DNA from: Tersicoccus solisilvae | GTDB lineage: Bacteria > Actinomycetota > Actinomycetes > Actinomycetales > Micrococcaceae | Reading direction: 5' to 3' | DNA length: 64,000 nt | NCBI RefSeq assembly: GCF_014643255.1 | Contig: NZ_BMJI01000016.1 | Coordinates: forward strand, 1 to 64,000 | Shown here: one piece after another, positions 1-9,385 of the stretch | Numbering within the stretch: position 1 is the first letter of the stretch | Layout of the letters: each line of letters opens with the position of its first letter | Made by a program: the position numbers and the translations under genes | Notes under the pieces: generated by a model | What the model was told of the DNA's origin: nothing | What the model saw: the letters and a program-made list of their open reading frames with translations, nothing else | Databases searched by the model: none

Positions 1-123
1 GTCGCCACCGCCGCCGGCGCCCGCGCGACGCTCTTCCGGTTCGCCGGCGACCGGGACGGCATCCGCGCCGCCGCTCGCGACGCCGCGCTGGCGGCCCTGC
101 TCGACGCCGTCGAGACCGGCTGA
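1..123 (+). CDS. cinA: CinA-family protein, C-terminal end (partial)
   Basis: Only the last 40 codons are present, and the reading frame is open to the left edge. The tail ends in an LFRFAGDRDGIR segment followed by an alanine-rich helix, as at the end of the CinA C-terminal domain (nicotinamide-nucleotide amidohydrolase fold). The order cinA, clgR, DUF3046, recA is a standard actinobacterial arrangement and supports the call more strongly than the short sequence does. The start and catalytic part lie outside the window. Confidence 0.6.
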   Translation, partial: VATAAGARATLFRFAGDRDGIRAAARDAALAALLDAVETG

Positions 124-517
124 CGCCCTGATCGACCACGGGCCGGCGCCGGCCGCCCGTCGCGCGGGACCGGTGCGGCAGCCGCGCTCAGTCGGCCCCC
201 AGCTGCGCGTCAGTCCACCCTCAGCCCCGGCACCTAGGCTGGACAGCACCTGGAGACACCCGGTGCGTGGCGCGTCGGCTCCGTCGATCCCCGCGGGGGG
301 CGGAACAAAACATGACGTCAGACGGTTGTCACCAGTGAACCGACGCCGACGGCGCCGGTAGCATGGGACCACCGTGAGGCCGCAGCAGCGCGGGGTCCAC
401 CCCGAACAGGAGTTGACGACACAGATGGTGAAGGAACCCGTTACCGTGAACGGCGTCGTCCGTTGGCGCGAAGTGGGTCTGGCCGAAGCGACGAAACACG
501 ACCAGAAGGAGCGCACG
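124..517. other. cinA-clgR intergenic region and possible clgR leader
   Basis: This stretch of about 390 bases has no independent gene that I can support. A plausible -10 box (TAGCAT, 359-364) lies 9 nt before a GTG at 374, and the clgR frame stays open from that GTG and from an ATG at 425. The 5' part may therefore be either untranslated leader or an N-terminal extension of ClgR. No terminator-like hairpin with a T-run is evident after cinA. Confidence 0.4.
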
Positions 518-865
518 ATGGTTCTCTTGCGCCACGAGATCGGTGATGTGCTGCGTGATGTCCGTCAACGCCAGGGCAGGACGCTCCGGGAGGTCAGCCA
601 CGACGCCCGCGTGTCCCTCGGATACCTCAGCGAGGTGGAGCGGGGCCAGAAGGAAGCCTCCTCGGAACTGCTCTCGTCCATCTGCTCCGCCCTCGACGTG
701 CCGCTCTCCCTGCTGCTGCGCGAGGTGAGCGACCGGTTGGCCCTCGCCGACGGCGTGACCATCCCGGACACGGTGCCGAGCGACCTGTCCCGCGAGTTCG
801 TCGCGGAGATCCCGGACGAGGTGCCCGAGCAGTTCACCCGCCCGATGTACTCCGGGCGCGTCTGA
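518..865 (+). CDS. clgR: ClgR-type helix-turn-helix transcriptional regulator
   Basis: This 115-residue protein is built around an XRE-type helix-turn-helix, with the very conserved stretch [20 protein letters not shown] in the recognition-helix region. ClgR activates clp protease and other proteostasis genes in actinobacteria. The start at 518 was chosen because AAGGAG stands 6 nt upstream and because the resulting N-terminus ([13 protein letters not shown]) matches the usual family start. The frame is open back to 374, so a longer form with about 48 extra residues is possible; those residues look protein-like. The C-terminal 40 residues are acidic and variable. It lies in the conserved cluster leading to recA. 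Confidence 0.88.
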   Translation: MVLLRHEIGDVLRDVRQRQGRTLREVSHDARVSLGYLSEVERGQKEASSELLSSICSALDVPLSLLLREVSDRLALADGVTIPDTVPSDLSREFVAEIPDEVPEQFTRPMYSGRV

Positions 866-983
866 GGACGCCATTCTCGGTGGCGGCGTGAGCCGGCCCC
901 GATCCACCCCGATGGGGCTCGCCGGCCGGTCCGGCGGGCCCCATCGTCACGCCGGGCGTGTGCCCGTCCCGACAGGAGGCTTC

Positions 984-1205
984 GTGCGCAGCAGTCAGTT
1001 CTGGCGCCTGATGGAGGACGAGTTCGGCGTCGCCTACGCCCGCGTGCTGGCGCGCGACCTGGTGCTCACGCGCCTGGGTGGCCGCAGCGTCGTGGACGCC
1101 CTCGACGGCGGCGCCGACCCGCGCGAGGTGTGGCTGGCCGTGTGCGACGCCCAGGACGTGCCCGAGTCGCGCCGGCTCGGCCGGGACATCCCGCCGCGGC
1201 GCTGA
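984..1205 (+). CDS. DUF3046 family small protein
   Basis: A 73-residue protein starting [15 protein letters not shown], which matches the DUF3046 family found next to recA in actinobacteria. The GTG start has GACAGGAGG just upstream. Its biochemical role is unknown. Family members are short, helical and almost always sit between a ClgR-type regulator and recA, so a role linked to DNA repair or stress is only a guess from position. Length and motif order (WRLM, YA, LGGR, DPREVW, VPESRR) are normal for the family. Confidence 0.85.
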   Translation: MRSSQFWRLMEDEFGVAYARVLARDLVLTRLGGRSVVDALDGGADPREVWLAVCDAQDVPESRRLGRDIPPRR

Positions 1206-1264
1206 GCCCGGCGGCACCGGCCGCGGACGGCGGCAACCCCGCGGCAACACGCCGTGGCGGTCCT

Positions 1265-1293
1265 TCGAATATCTGTTCGGATCGCAGTAGGCT
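1265..1293 (+). promoter_or_regulatory. SOS box (LexA operator) and promoter of recA
   Basis: TCGAATATCTGTTCGG at 1265-1280 matches the actinobacterial SOS box TCGAAC-N4-GTTCGA with one mismatch in each half. A -10 box TAGGCT follows at 1288-1293, so LexA bound here would overlap the -35 region. The recA leader that follows is about 190 nt long. Confidence 0.8.
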
Positions 1294-1486
1294 CGAGGCA
1301 GAACGTACGACGGCGTCGTGGTGCACCCGGTTCGGTCCCCGAACGGGTGGCGAGCCCGCGTTGTCCACAGGCGGAACGGCTCCCGGGCTTTTGTCGGTGC
1401 CGGCCCCTAGCGTTGAAGACATCGGATCCGCCCCGGGTCCGCATCCGTCCGTCCGGCCACCGCGGCCACGACCGAAGAGGTGGAAC

Positions 1487-2548
<1,062 letters not shown>

Positions 2549-2684
2549 TCGACGCGGCGCGGGCCGCCGTCGGCAGGGCAGCGGCACGTCCGGCACGGGC
2601 ACGGCTGGTCGCCCGGCCGGACGAACGGGCGCGGACCGGAGTTCCCGGTCGGACGCCCCCGACCCCGAGGCCGACCCGCAGGAG

Positions 2685-3194
2685 GTGGCCCGCAGCATCG
2701 TGCTGCGGCAGCTGACCGGGTCGGCCAAGAGCCGGGCGCAACTGGAAAAGAAGCTCGCCGACCGCGACGTGCCGGCGGAGGCCGCGGCCGCCGTCCTGGA
2801 CCGCTACGAGGACCTGGGCCTGGTCGACGACGCCGAGTTCGCCCGGACGTGGGTGCGCAGCCGGGTCGAGTACCGCCATTTGGGCCGGTCCGCGCTGCGG
2901 CGTGAGCTCTCCCTCAAGGGCGTGGACCGCGACACGGTCGAGGACGCCCTCGCGGACGTCACCGACGACCAGGAGTACGCGGGCGCGCTCGCGCTCCTGC
3001 GGCGCAAGGTCACCGCCGCGGACCGGCGGGACCTGGCCGCCCCGGACGGCGACCGGCAGCGCCTCGTGCGCCGGCTCGTCGGCATGCTCGCCCGCAAGGG
3101 TTACCCCCCGGGCACGGCGTTCCGCGCCGTCACCGAGGTGCTCGGCGACGACGGGGACGGGGCGGACCCGGACGCCGCGGAACTGGGCGTCTGA
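2685..3194 (+). CDS. recX: Regulatory protein RecX
   Basis: RecX binds RecA filaments and limits RecA activity. The 169-residue product has the three-helix repeats of the family, starting [20 protein letters not shown], with RKGYPPG near the end of the last repeat. The gene is 136 bases after recA in the same direction, so co-induction by DNA damage is likely. The start is uncertain: the frame is open from 2520 but has no ATG, GTG or TTG before the GTG at 2685, and AGGAGG (2679-2684) abuts that codon with no spacing. A GTG at 2700 is the next choice but would cut into the conserved domain. Confidence 0.9.
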   Translation: MARSIVLRQLTGSAKSRAQLEKKLADRDVPAEAAAAVLDRYEDLGLVDDAEFARTWVRSRVEYRHLGRSALRRELSLKGVDRDTVEDALADVTDDQEYAGALALLRRKVTAADRRDLAAPDGDRQRLVRRLVGMLARKGYPPGTAFRAVTEVLGDDGDGADPDAAELGV

Positions 3195-3214
3195 GCCCGC
3201 GCCCGGGTGCCCGG

Positions 3215-3220
3215 TACGCT
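3215..3220 (+). promoter_or_regulatory. -10 box for a probable leaderless miaB transcript
   Basis: TACGCT lies 6 nt before the GTG start of miaB, and no ribosome site is visible. This spacing recurs before several other genes in the window. Confidence 0.5.
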
Positions 3221-3226
3221 GGTGCG

Positions 3227-4774
3227 GTGAGTTCGACCGTGTCCACCGCCCTGCCCGTCAGCCTCGACGCCGAGGCACCGCGCACCTACCAGGTCCGCAC
3301 GTTCGGGTGCCAGATGAACGTCCACGACTCCGAACGGATCAGCGGCCTGCTGGACGCCGCCGGGTACGTGCCCGTCCCGGAGAGCGCGGGCGAGGGCGAG
3401 GCGGATGTCGTCGTCTTCAACACCTGCGCGGTGCGGGAGAACGCGGACAACAAGCTCTACGGTCATCTCGGCCAGCTCGTCGGCGCGAAGCGAGCGAACC
3501 CGCGGATGCAGGTCGCCGTCGGCGGCTGCCTCGCGCAGAAGGATCGGGACACCATCCTCGCGAAATCCCCCGTGGTTGACGTCGTGTTCGGCACCCACAA
3601 CATCGGCTCCCTGCCGACGCTGCTGGACCGAGCACGGCACAACCGGCAGGCCGAGCTGGAGATCCTCGAGTCGCTCGACGTGTTCCCGTCGACCCTGCCG
3701 ACCCGGCGCGAGTCGGTGCACTCCGGCTGGGTGTCCATCTCGGTCGGGTGCAACAACACCTGCACCTTCTGCATCGTGCCGTCCCTGCGCGGCAAGGAGC
3801 GCGACCGCCGGCCCGGCGACATCCTCGCCGAGGTGCGTGCCCTCGTCGTCGACGGCGCCGTCGAGGTCACCCTGCTCGGCCAGAACGTCAATTCCTACGG
3901 CGTCGAGTTCGGCGAACGCGGCGCCTTCGCCGACCTGCTCCGGGCCTGCGGCACCGTCGACGGGCTCGAGCGGATCCGCTTCACCAGTCCCCACCCGGCG
4001 GCCTTCACCGACGACGTGATCGACGCCATGGCCGAGACGGCCACCGTGATGCCGCAACTGCACATGCCGCTGCAGTCCGGCAGCGACACCGTGCTCAGGG
4101 CCATGCGCCGCTCCTACCGCTCCACCCGGTTCCTCGGCATCCTCGACAAGGTCCGCGACCGGCTTCCGCACGCGGCCATCACCACGGACATCATCGTCGG
4201 CTTCCCGGGCGAGACCGAGGAGGACTTCCAGGCCACGCTCGACGTCGTCGAGGCCTCCCGGTTCGCTTCCGCGTTCACGTTCCAGTACTCGATCCGGCCC
4301 GGGACACCCGCGGCGACGATGCCGCACCAGGTGCCCAAGGCCGTCGTGCAGGAACGGTACGAGCGGCTGACCGCCCTGCAGGAGCGCATCAGCGGCGAGG
4401 AGAACCGGGCCCTGGTCGGCAGCACCGCCGAGGTGATGATCACCGCGGCGACCGGGGCGAAGGCCGACGCCACCGGCCGCGTCTCCGGTCGCGCCCGCGA
4501 CAACCGGCTCGTGCACGTCGCCGTGCCCGCCGGCGCCCGGGGCCCGCGGCCGGGCGACATGGTCACGGTCCCGATCACCGCGGCGGCGCCCTACCACCTG
4601 ATCGCCGATCCCGCGGCGGGCCGGTACGACCTGCGCCGTACCCGCGCCGGCGACGCGTGGGACCGCGCCCAGGCGGAGTCCTGCGGGGTGCCGGCCGGGA
4701 CCCCCGGGGCGGGCAGCGCGGCCCGCTCCGGCGCCGTCGCGCTCGGCATGCCCGGGCTGCCCGTGCGGGTCTGA
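3227..4774 (+). CDS. miaB: tRNA-2-methylthio-N6-isopentenyladenosine synthase MiaB
   Basis: MiaB adds a methylthio group to i6A37 of tRNAs that read UNN codons. The 515-residue protein has the N-terminal UPF0004 domain with cluster cysteines C28, C67 and C101, the radical SAM CxxxCxxC at C175, C179 and C182, and a C-terminal TRAM domain. About 45 residues beyond TRAM form a low-complexity tail. It is followed at once by miaA, which makes its i6A substrate, with an 8-base gap, so the two are probably co-transcribed. The GTG start appears leaderless. Confidence 0.95.
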   Translation: MSSTVSTALPVSLDAEAPRTYQVRTFGCQMNVHDSERISGLLDAAGYVPVPESAGEGEADVVVFNTCAVRENADNKLYGHLGQLVGAKRANPRMQVAVGGCLAQKDRDTILAKSPVVDVVFGTHNIGSLPTLLDRARHNRQAELEILESLDVFPSTLPTRRESVHSGWVSISVGCNNTCTFCIVPSLRGKERDRRPGDILAEVRALVVDGAVEVTLLGQNVNSYGVEFGERGAFADLLRACGTVDGLERIRFTSPHPAAFTDDVIDAMAETATVMPQLHMPLQSGSDTVLRAMRRSYRSTRFLGILDKVRDRLPHAAITTDIIVGFPGETEEDFQATLDVVEASRFASAFTFQYSIRPGTPAATMPHQVPKAVVQERYERLTALQERISGEENRALVGSTAEVMITAATGAKADATGRVSGRARDNRLVHVAVPAGARGPRPGDMVTVPITAAAPYHLIADPAAGRYDLRRTRAGDAWDRAQAESCGVPAGTPGAGSAARSGAVALGMPGLPVRV

Positions 4775-4782
4775 GCGGGTCG

Positions 4783-5712
4783 GTGACCCGGACGGATCGA
4801 CCCGTGCCCCCCGCCGAGCCGGTGATCGCCGTCGTCGGGCCCACCGGGACCGGCAAGTCCGACCTCGCCGTCGACCTCGCGCTGGCCCTCGGCGGGGAGG
4901 TCGTCAACGCGGACGCCCTGCAGGTCTACCGCGGCATGGACATCGGCACCGCGAAACTGCCGGTCGCCGAGCGGCGCGACGTGCCGCACCACCTGCTCGA
5001 CGTCCTCGACGTGACCGAGGAGGCGTCCGTGGCGACGTATCAGCGCCAGGCCAGGGACGCCATCGACGCGGTCATCGGCCGCGGCCGCCGGCCCGTCCTC
5101 GTCGGCGGCTCCGGGCTGTACGTGCGGGCGGCCCTGGATCACCTGGACCTGCCCGGCACCGACCCGGTGGTCCGGGCCCGGCTCGAGGCGGAGGCGGAGA
5201 CAGCAGGCCTCGGGCCCCTGCGCGCCCGGCTCACCGCCGTCGACCCGGTCGCCGCGGGACGCGTGCACGACGCGCGCCGCCTGATCCGGGCGCTGGAGGT
5301 GCACGAGCTCACCGGCCGGCCCTTCAGCTCCTTCATGCCCGACCGGCGGTACGTGCGCCCCACCGTCCAGCTGGGCCTGCGGTTGCCCACCCCGGCGCTG
5401 CGGGACCGGCTCGCCGCGCGGGTGCACGCCATGGTCGAGGCGGGCCTGGCCGCCGAGGTCGCCCGGCTCGACGCCGCCGGGCTGCGCCGCGGTCGGACCG
5501 CCTCCCGCGCCATCGGCTATGCCCAGTTCCTGGCCGTCGCCGACGGGGCCATGAGCGAGGCGGACGCGATCGCCGACACCGTCACCGCCACCCAGCGGTT
5601 CGCCAAGCGCCAGCGCACCTGGTTCGGTGCCGATCCGCGGATCCACTGGCTCGACGTCGACCGCCTCGCCGGCCCCGCGCTCCTCGACGCCGCGCTCGCC
5701 CACCTCGCCTGA
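4783..5712 (+). CDS. miaA: tRNA dimethylallyltransferase MiaA
   Basis: MiaA transfers dimethylallyl to N6 of A37 in tRNA, the step before MiaB. The 309-residue protein shows the P-loop GPTGTGKS at residues 19-26, then the substrate segments [19 protein letters not shown] and the [12 protein letters not shown] strand, and RAIGYAQF near the C-terminus. Length is normal for the family. The GTG start at 4783 was chosen because the frame is open much further upstream only as a shadow of miaB. No strong ribosome site is seen, consistent with translational coupling to miaB. Confidence 0.95.
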   Translation: MTRTDRPVPPAEPVIAVVGPTGTGKSDLAVDLALALGGEVVNADALQVYRGMDIGTAKLPVAERRDVPHHLLDVLDVTEEASVATYQRQARDAIDAVIGRGRRPVLVGGSGLYVRAALDHLDLPGTDPVVRARLEAEAETAGLGPLRARLTAVDPVAAGRVHDARRLIRALEVHELTGRPFSSFMPDRRYVRPTVQLGLRLPTPALRDRLAARVHAMVEAGLAAEVARLDAAGLRRGRTASRAIGYAQFLAVADGAMSEADAIADTVTATQRFAKRQRTWFGADPRIHWLDVDRLAGPALLDAALAHLA

Positions 5713-5763
5713 GCCCACCCGTCCCCACCCCACCCCCGCCAGCCCACCCCCGCCAGCCCACCC

Positions 5764-5837
5764 CCGCCAGCTCGTCAATAGATGCTCCATCCGGCCACGA
5801 TCCGGGCTCCGGTGAACATCTATTGACGAGCTGGCGG
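5764..5837. repeat. Palindromic element with 21-bp perfect arms
   Basis: The arm at 5764-5784 is the exact reverse complement of 5817-5837 (core CTCGTCAATAGATG), around a 32-base loop. The same arm core returns at 35076-35133. It lies between miaA and dapF, and CCCGCCAGCCCAC-like units are repeated just to its left (about 5735-5765). It may end miaA transcription or be a small mobile repeat. Confidence 0.85.
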
Positions 5838-5851
5838 AAGACGGTGGGCGT

Positions 5852-5857
5852 TAGGCT
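5852..5857 (+). promoter_or_regulatory. -10 box for a probable leaderless dapF transcript
   Basis: TAGGCT followed by 6 nt and the ATG of dapF; no ribosome site is present. Confidence 0.55.
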
Positions 5858-5863
5858 GGATCC

Positions 5864-6895
5864 ATGCCCTCCGCCACCCCGGCTTCCGCCCTGCCCGCCG
5901 ACTCCGGCGCGACGGGAGCCGCCCCGTCCCAGAACGGCGTGCACGACGACGCGTTGGCCCGCGCCGCCGAGCGCTGGACCGGCGTCACGCTGTCCAAGGG
6001 GCACGGCACGGGCAACGACTTCGTCCTGTTGGCCGACTCCGACGACGAGCGACCGGTCGACGCGGCGACCGCGGCCGCGCTGTGCGACCGGCACCGGGGA
6101 ATCGGGGCGGACGGTTTCATCCGCGCGGTTCCCTCGGCGGCCCTGCCCGAGGGCCGTGCGCTGCTGGCGGTCGAGCCCCGCGTCCGGTGGTTCATGGACT
6201 ACCGCAACGCCGATGGGTCGCTGTCGGAGATGTGCGGCAACGGCGTGCGCGTCTTCGCGGCCTTCCTCGTCCGCGAGGGCCTGGCCACGGTGGCCCCCGG
6301 CGAGGTGCTGCCGGTCGGCACCCGCGGCGGCGTCAAGTACGTGCGGGTCGTGGACGGCGGGTTCTCCGTCGACATGGGCCCGTGGACCCTCATCGACGCG
6401 GACACGGCGGTCACCCGCGGCACGGACGCCCTGGTCCGCACCGACGGCGTCGACGTGGACCGGCCCGCCGTCTCGATCAGCATGGGCAATCCCCACACCG
6501 TGGTCGCCCTGGCCTCCGTCGCCGAGCTCGAGGAGCTGGCCCTGGTCCGCGCGCCGACCGTGACCCCGTTGCCGCCCGAGGGCACCAACGTCGAGTTCGT
6601 CGTCCCGGCCGACCCGCTGGTCGGGCCCGACGGCGTCGCCTCCGTCACCATGCGCGTGCACGAGCGCGGCGTGGGGGAGACCCAGTCCTGCGGCACCGGT
6701 GCCTGCGCCGCGGCCGCCGCCGTCCGCTTCTGGGCCGGCGCCGGAGCGCCCGACCGCTACACCGTGACCGTGCCCGGCGGCGTCGTCGGCGTGGCCTTCG
6801 TGGCCGGCCCGGACGGTGCCGAGCACGTCGAGCTGAGCGGTCCCGCGGCACTCGTCGGCAACGTCACCCTGCTCCCGGCGCCGCCGGCGTCCTGA
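5864..6895 (+). CDS. dapF: Diaminopimelate epimerase DapF
   Basis: DapF converts LL- to meso-diaminopimelate for lysine and peptidoglycan synthesis. The 343-residue enzyme carries both catalytic cysteines in their conserved settings, MCGNG (C124) and SCGTGAC (C276), plus the GHGTGNDF N-terminal motif. It is longer than a typical DapF because of about 40 extra N-terminal residues rich in Ala, Ser and Pro. The start is backed by the TAGGCT box 6 nt upstream; a later start would not have such support. Confidence 0.96.
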   Translation: MPSATPASALPADSGATGAAPSQNGVHDDALARAAERWTGVTLSKGHGTGNDFVLLADSDDERPVDAATAAALCDRHRGIGADGFIRAVPSAALPEGRALLAVEPRVRWFMDYRNADGSLSEMCGNGVRVFAAFLVREGLATVAPGEVLPVGTRGGVKYVRVVDGGFSVDMGPWTLIDADTAVTRGTDALVRTDGVDVDRPAVSISMGNPHTVVALASVAELEELALVRAPTVTPLPPEGTNVEFVVPADPLVGPDGVASVTMRVHERGVGETQSCGTGACAAAAAVRFWAGAGAPDRYTVTVPGGVVGVAFVAGPDGAEHVELSGPAALVGNVTLLPAPPAS

Positions 6896-6929
6896 CCACC
6901 GGCCCGACGGCGGAAGGACCGGGTACCGG

Positions 6930-7535
6930 TCAGGTCCGTACGACCCGCAGGATCCGGAAGCCCTTGTCGGTGGTGGCCCGGTCGACGGTGAAACCCTCCC
7001 CGAGGGTGCCGGCCAGCCACCGCTGCAGCGAGTCCGCCCCGAGGTTCTTCTGCACCACGAGCAGCGCGGTGCCACCGGGATTCAGCCGCGGCAGCCACGT
7101 GGTCAGCAGACCGTGCAGCACCTCCTTGCCGACCCGGATCGGGGGATTGGACCAGATCAGGTCGAACCCCTGGGCCGGGTCGACGTCGCCCGGCTCGGCC
7201 GCCCGGAGCCCGGCCAGCCCCAGCGCGGCGGCGTTGCGCCGCACCAGCTCGAGGGCCCGCTGGTTCACGTCGACGGCGACCACCTCGGCCTCGGGCGAGC
7301 GCAGCGCGAGCGTCAGCGCGACCGGACCCCAGCCGCAGCCCAGATCGAGGAACCGCCCCGTGGCCGGTGGCTCGGGCGCGTTCCGGAGCAGGACGGCGGT
7401 GCCCTTGTCGACGGCGTCGGGGCTGAAAACCCCGCCGGCGGTGCTGACCGTGACGGTGCGATCGGCCAGCGTGACCGTCAGCGGCCGCACCGTCAGCGGG
7501 CCGGAGGGCTGCGCGGAGAAGTAGTGCTCGGACAT
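6930..7535 (-). CDS. RsmC-like class I methyltransferase
   Basis: A 201-residue SAM-dependent methyltransferase starting MSEHYFSAQPSG. It has the SAM motif FLDLGCGWGPVAL and the catalytic NPP-type motif IWSNPPIRVGK typical of the MTS/RsmC group that methylates guanine N2 in rRNA. The single-domain size matches actinobacterial class I methyltransferases often annotated as RsmC-like, so the exact rRNA target is not certain. The start at 7535 was preferred to longer frames because TAGGCT lies 7 nt upstream. It converges on dapF with a 34-base gap. Confidence 0.85.
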   Translation of the reverse strand: MSEHYFSAQPSGPLTVRPLTVTLADRTVTVSTAGGVFSPDAVDKGTAVLLRNAPEPPATGRFLDLGCGWGPVALTLALRSPEAEVVAVDVNQRALELVRRNAAALGLAGLRAAEPGDVDPAQGFDLIWSNPPIRVGKEVLHGLLTTWLPRLNPGGTALLVVQKNLGADSLQRWLAGTLGEGFTVDRATTDKGFRILRVVRT

Positions 7536-7542
7536 CCGTCCC

Positions 7543-7548
7543 AGCCTA
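7543..7548 (-). promoter_or_regulatory. -10 box for the RsmC-like gene
   Basis: On the minus strand this reads TAGGCT, 7 nt before the ATG at 7535; it suggests a leaderless transcript. Confidence 0.5.
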
Positions 7549-7768
7549 GCCACCCCCGCCCGACCGACGGGACCCGCGCACCGGCGTCGGGACCAGCCGC
7601 CCGCGCCGGCCGTCGGGGAAGAGACGACGCGCCGACGATGTTGACCATGGTGGACGATCCAGCCGCTCCGACGGGGGCGGCGACTACCATGGAGACACCC
7701 CGACGCACCCGGGAAGCGCACGACGCGCGGACCGCGACGTGCGCGGACCCCGCAGCACCAAGGAGACC

Positions 7769-9385
7769 ATGACCCACCCACGACAGCCCCGTCCCTCCTC
7801 CCCGGCCCGCGAACTCGGCCCGGAGGACATGCAGGGCGTCATCGACCGCATCCTCGCCCGGGAGGACGCCGTCACCGACGCCGGTGACCGCGTCCGGACC
7901 ACGCGGGCCGCCGAGGACGGCACGCCGCGCACCGGCGTGGACGTCGCCGCTCGCATCCTCGATCGGCGCGCGCTGGCCCTGGCCGAGGGCGAGGAGAGCC
8001 GCACCGACTACGACGGCGACCAGGACGACCGCGCGGACCGGCGGGCCCTGCGCCGCGTCGCCGGCCTCTCCACCGAACTCGAGGACGTCACCGAGGTCGA
8101 GTACCGGCAGCTGCGCCTGGAGCGGGTCGTGCTGGCCGGTCTGTGGACAGACGGCACCGCCGCCGACGCCGAGAACTCGCTGCGCGAACTCGCCGCCCTG
8201 GCCGAGACCGCCGGCTCCGAGGTGCTCGACGGCATCGTCCAGCGCCGCCTCACCCCGGACCCCGGCACGTTCCTCGGCTCCGGCAAGGCCGAGGAACTGC
8301 GGAGCATCGTCGCGGCGACCGGCGCCGACACCGTCGTCGTCGACTCCGAGCTCTCCCCGTCGCAGCGCCGCGGACTGGAGGACATCGTCAAGGTCAAGGT
8401 CATCGACCGCACCGCGCTGATCCTCGACATCTTCGCCCAGCACGCCAAGTCCCGGGAGGGCAAGGCGCAGGTCGAACTCGCCCAGCTCGAGTACCTGCTG
8501 CCGCGCCTGCGCGGCTGGGGCGAGTCGATGTCCCGTCAGGCCGGTGGCCGCGTCGGCGTCGCCGGCGGCGGCATCGGCTCCCGTGGACCCGGTGAGACGA
8601 AGATCGAGCTGGACCGTCGCCGCATCCGCACCCGGATGGCCAAGCTGCGCCGGCAGATCGCCGCGATGGAGCCCGCCCGCGTCACCAAGCGCGGCAACCG
8701 GCGCCGGAACGAGGTGCCGTCCGTCGCCATCGCCGGCTACACCAACGCCGGCAAGTCCTCGCTGCTCAACCGGCTCACCGACGCCGGGGTGCTGGTGGAG
8801 AACGCCCTGTTCGCCACCCTGGATCCGACGGTGCGGAAGGCACAGACCGACGACGGCATCGGGTACACGCTGGCCGACACCGTCGGGTTCGTCCGCTCGC
8901 TGCCCACCCAGCTCGTCGAGGCGTTCCGGTCCACGCTCGAGGAGGTCGCCGACGCGGATCTCATCCTGCACGTCGTGGACGCCTCGCACCCGGACCCGGA
9001 GGGGCAGATCGCGGCGGTCCGCCAGGTGCTCGCCGACGTGGACGCCCGGGACGTCCCGGAGATCATCGTCCTGAACAAGGCGGACGCCGCCGACCCCCTG
9101 GCCCTCGAGCGGCTGCGCCGTCGCGAGCCGTCCAGCATCGTCGTCTCCGCCCGGACCGGGAAGGGCGTCGACGAGCTCAAGGAGCGGATCAGCGCGGCCA
9201 TCCCGCGGCCCGATCAGGCGCTGGACCTGCTCGTCCCCTACGACCGGGGCGACGTCCTCTCCCGGCTGCACGGGCCCGACGCGCAGATCGTCACGCTGCA
9301 CCACGATCCCGAGGGCACGCGCCTGACGGTCCGGGTCCGGGCGGGGCTGCGGCCCCTGCTCGACCCCTTCGTCGTGACCTCATGA
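7769..9385 (+). CDS. hflX: GTPase HflX
   Basis: HflX is a ribosome-associated GTPase that splits stalled ribosomes under stress. The 538-residue protein has the N-terminal HflX domain (from TVVVDSELSPSQRRGLED through SRGPGETKIELDRRRI), a coiled linker, and a G domain with GYTNAGKSS (G1), DTVGF (G3) and NKAD (G4), then a C-terminal domain. An N-terminal extension of over 100 residues is common in actinobacterial HflX. The ATG at 7769 has AAGGAG upstream. The stop overlaps the start of the helicase gene (ATGA), so the two are coupled. Confidence 0.96.
   Translation: MTHPRQPRPSSPARELGPEDMQGVIDRILAREDAVTDAGDRVRTTRAAEDGTPRTGVDVAARILDRRALALAEGEESRTDYDGDQDDRADRRALRRVAGLSTELEDVTEVEYRQLRLERVVLAGLWTDGTAADAENSLRELAALAETAGSEVLDGIVQRRLTPDPGTFLGSGKAEELRSIVAATGADTVVVDSELSPSQRRGLEDIVKVKVIDRTALILDIFAQHAKSREGKAQVELAQLEYLLPRLRGWGESMSRQAGGRVGVAGGGIGSRGPGETKIELDRRRIRTRMAKLRRQIAAMEPARVTKRGNRRRNEVPSVAIAGYTNAGKSSLLNRLTDAGVLVENALFATLDPTVRKAQTDDGIGYTLADTVGFVRSLPTQLVEAFRSTLEEVADADLILHVVDASHPDPEGQIAAVRQVLADVDARDVPEIIVLNKADAADPLALERLRRREPSSIVVSARTGKGVDELKERISAAIPRPDQALDLLVPYDRGDVLSRLHGPDAQIVTLHHDPEGTRLTVRVRAGLRPLLDPFVVTS

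Noticed and set aside
374-517. Extended ClgR N-terminus as the main start
   Set aside because: The frame is open and plausible, but the ATG at 518 has the better ribosome site and matches the usual family start; kept as an alternative only.
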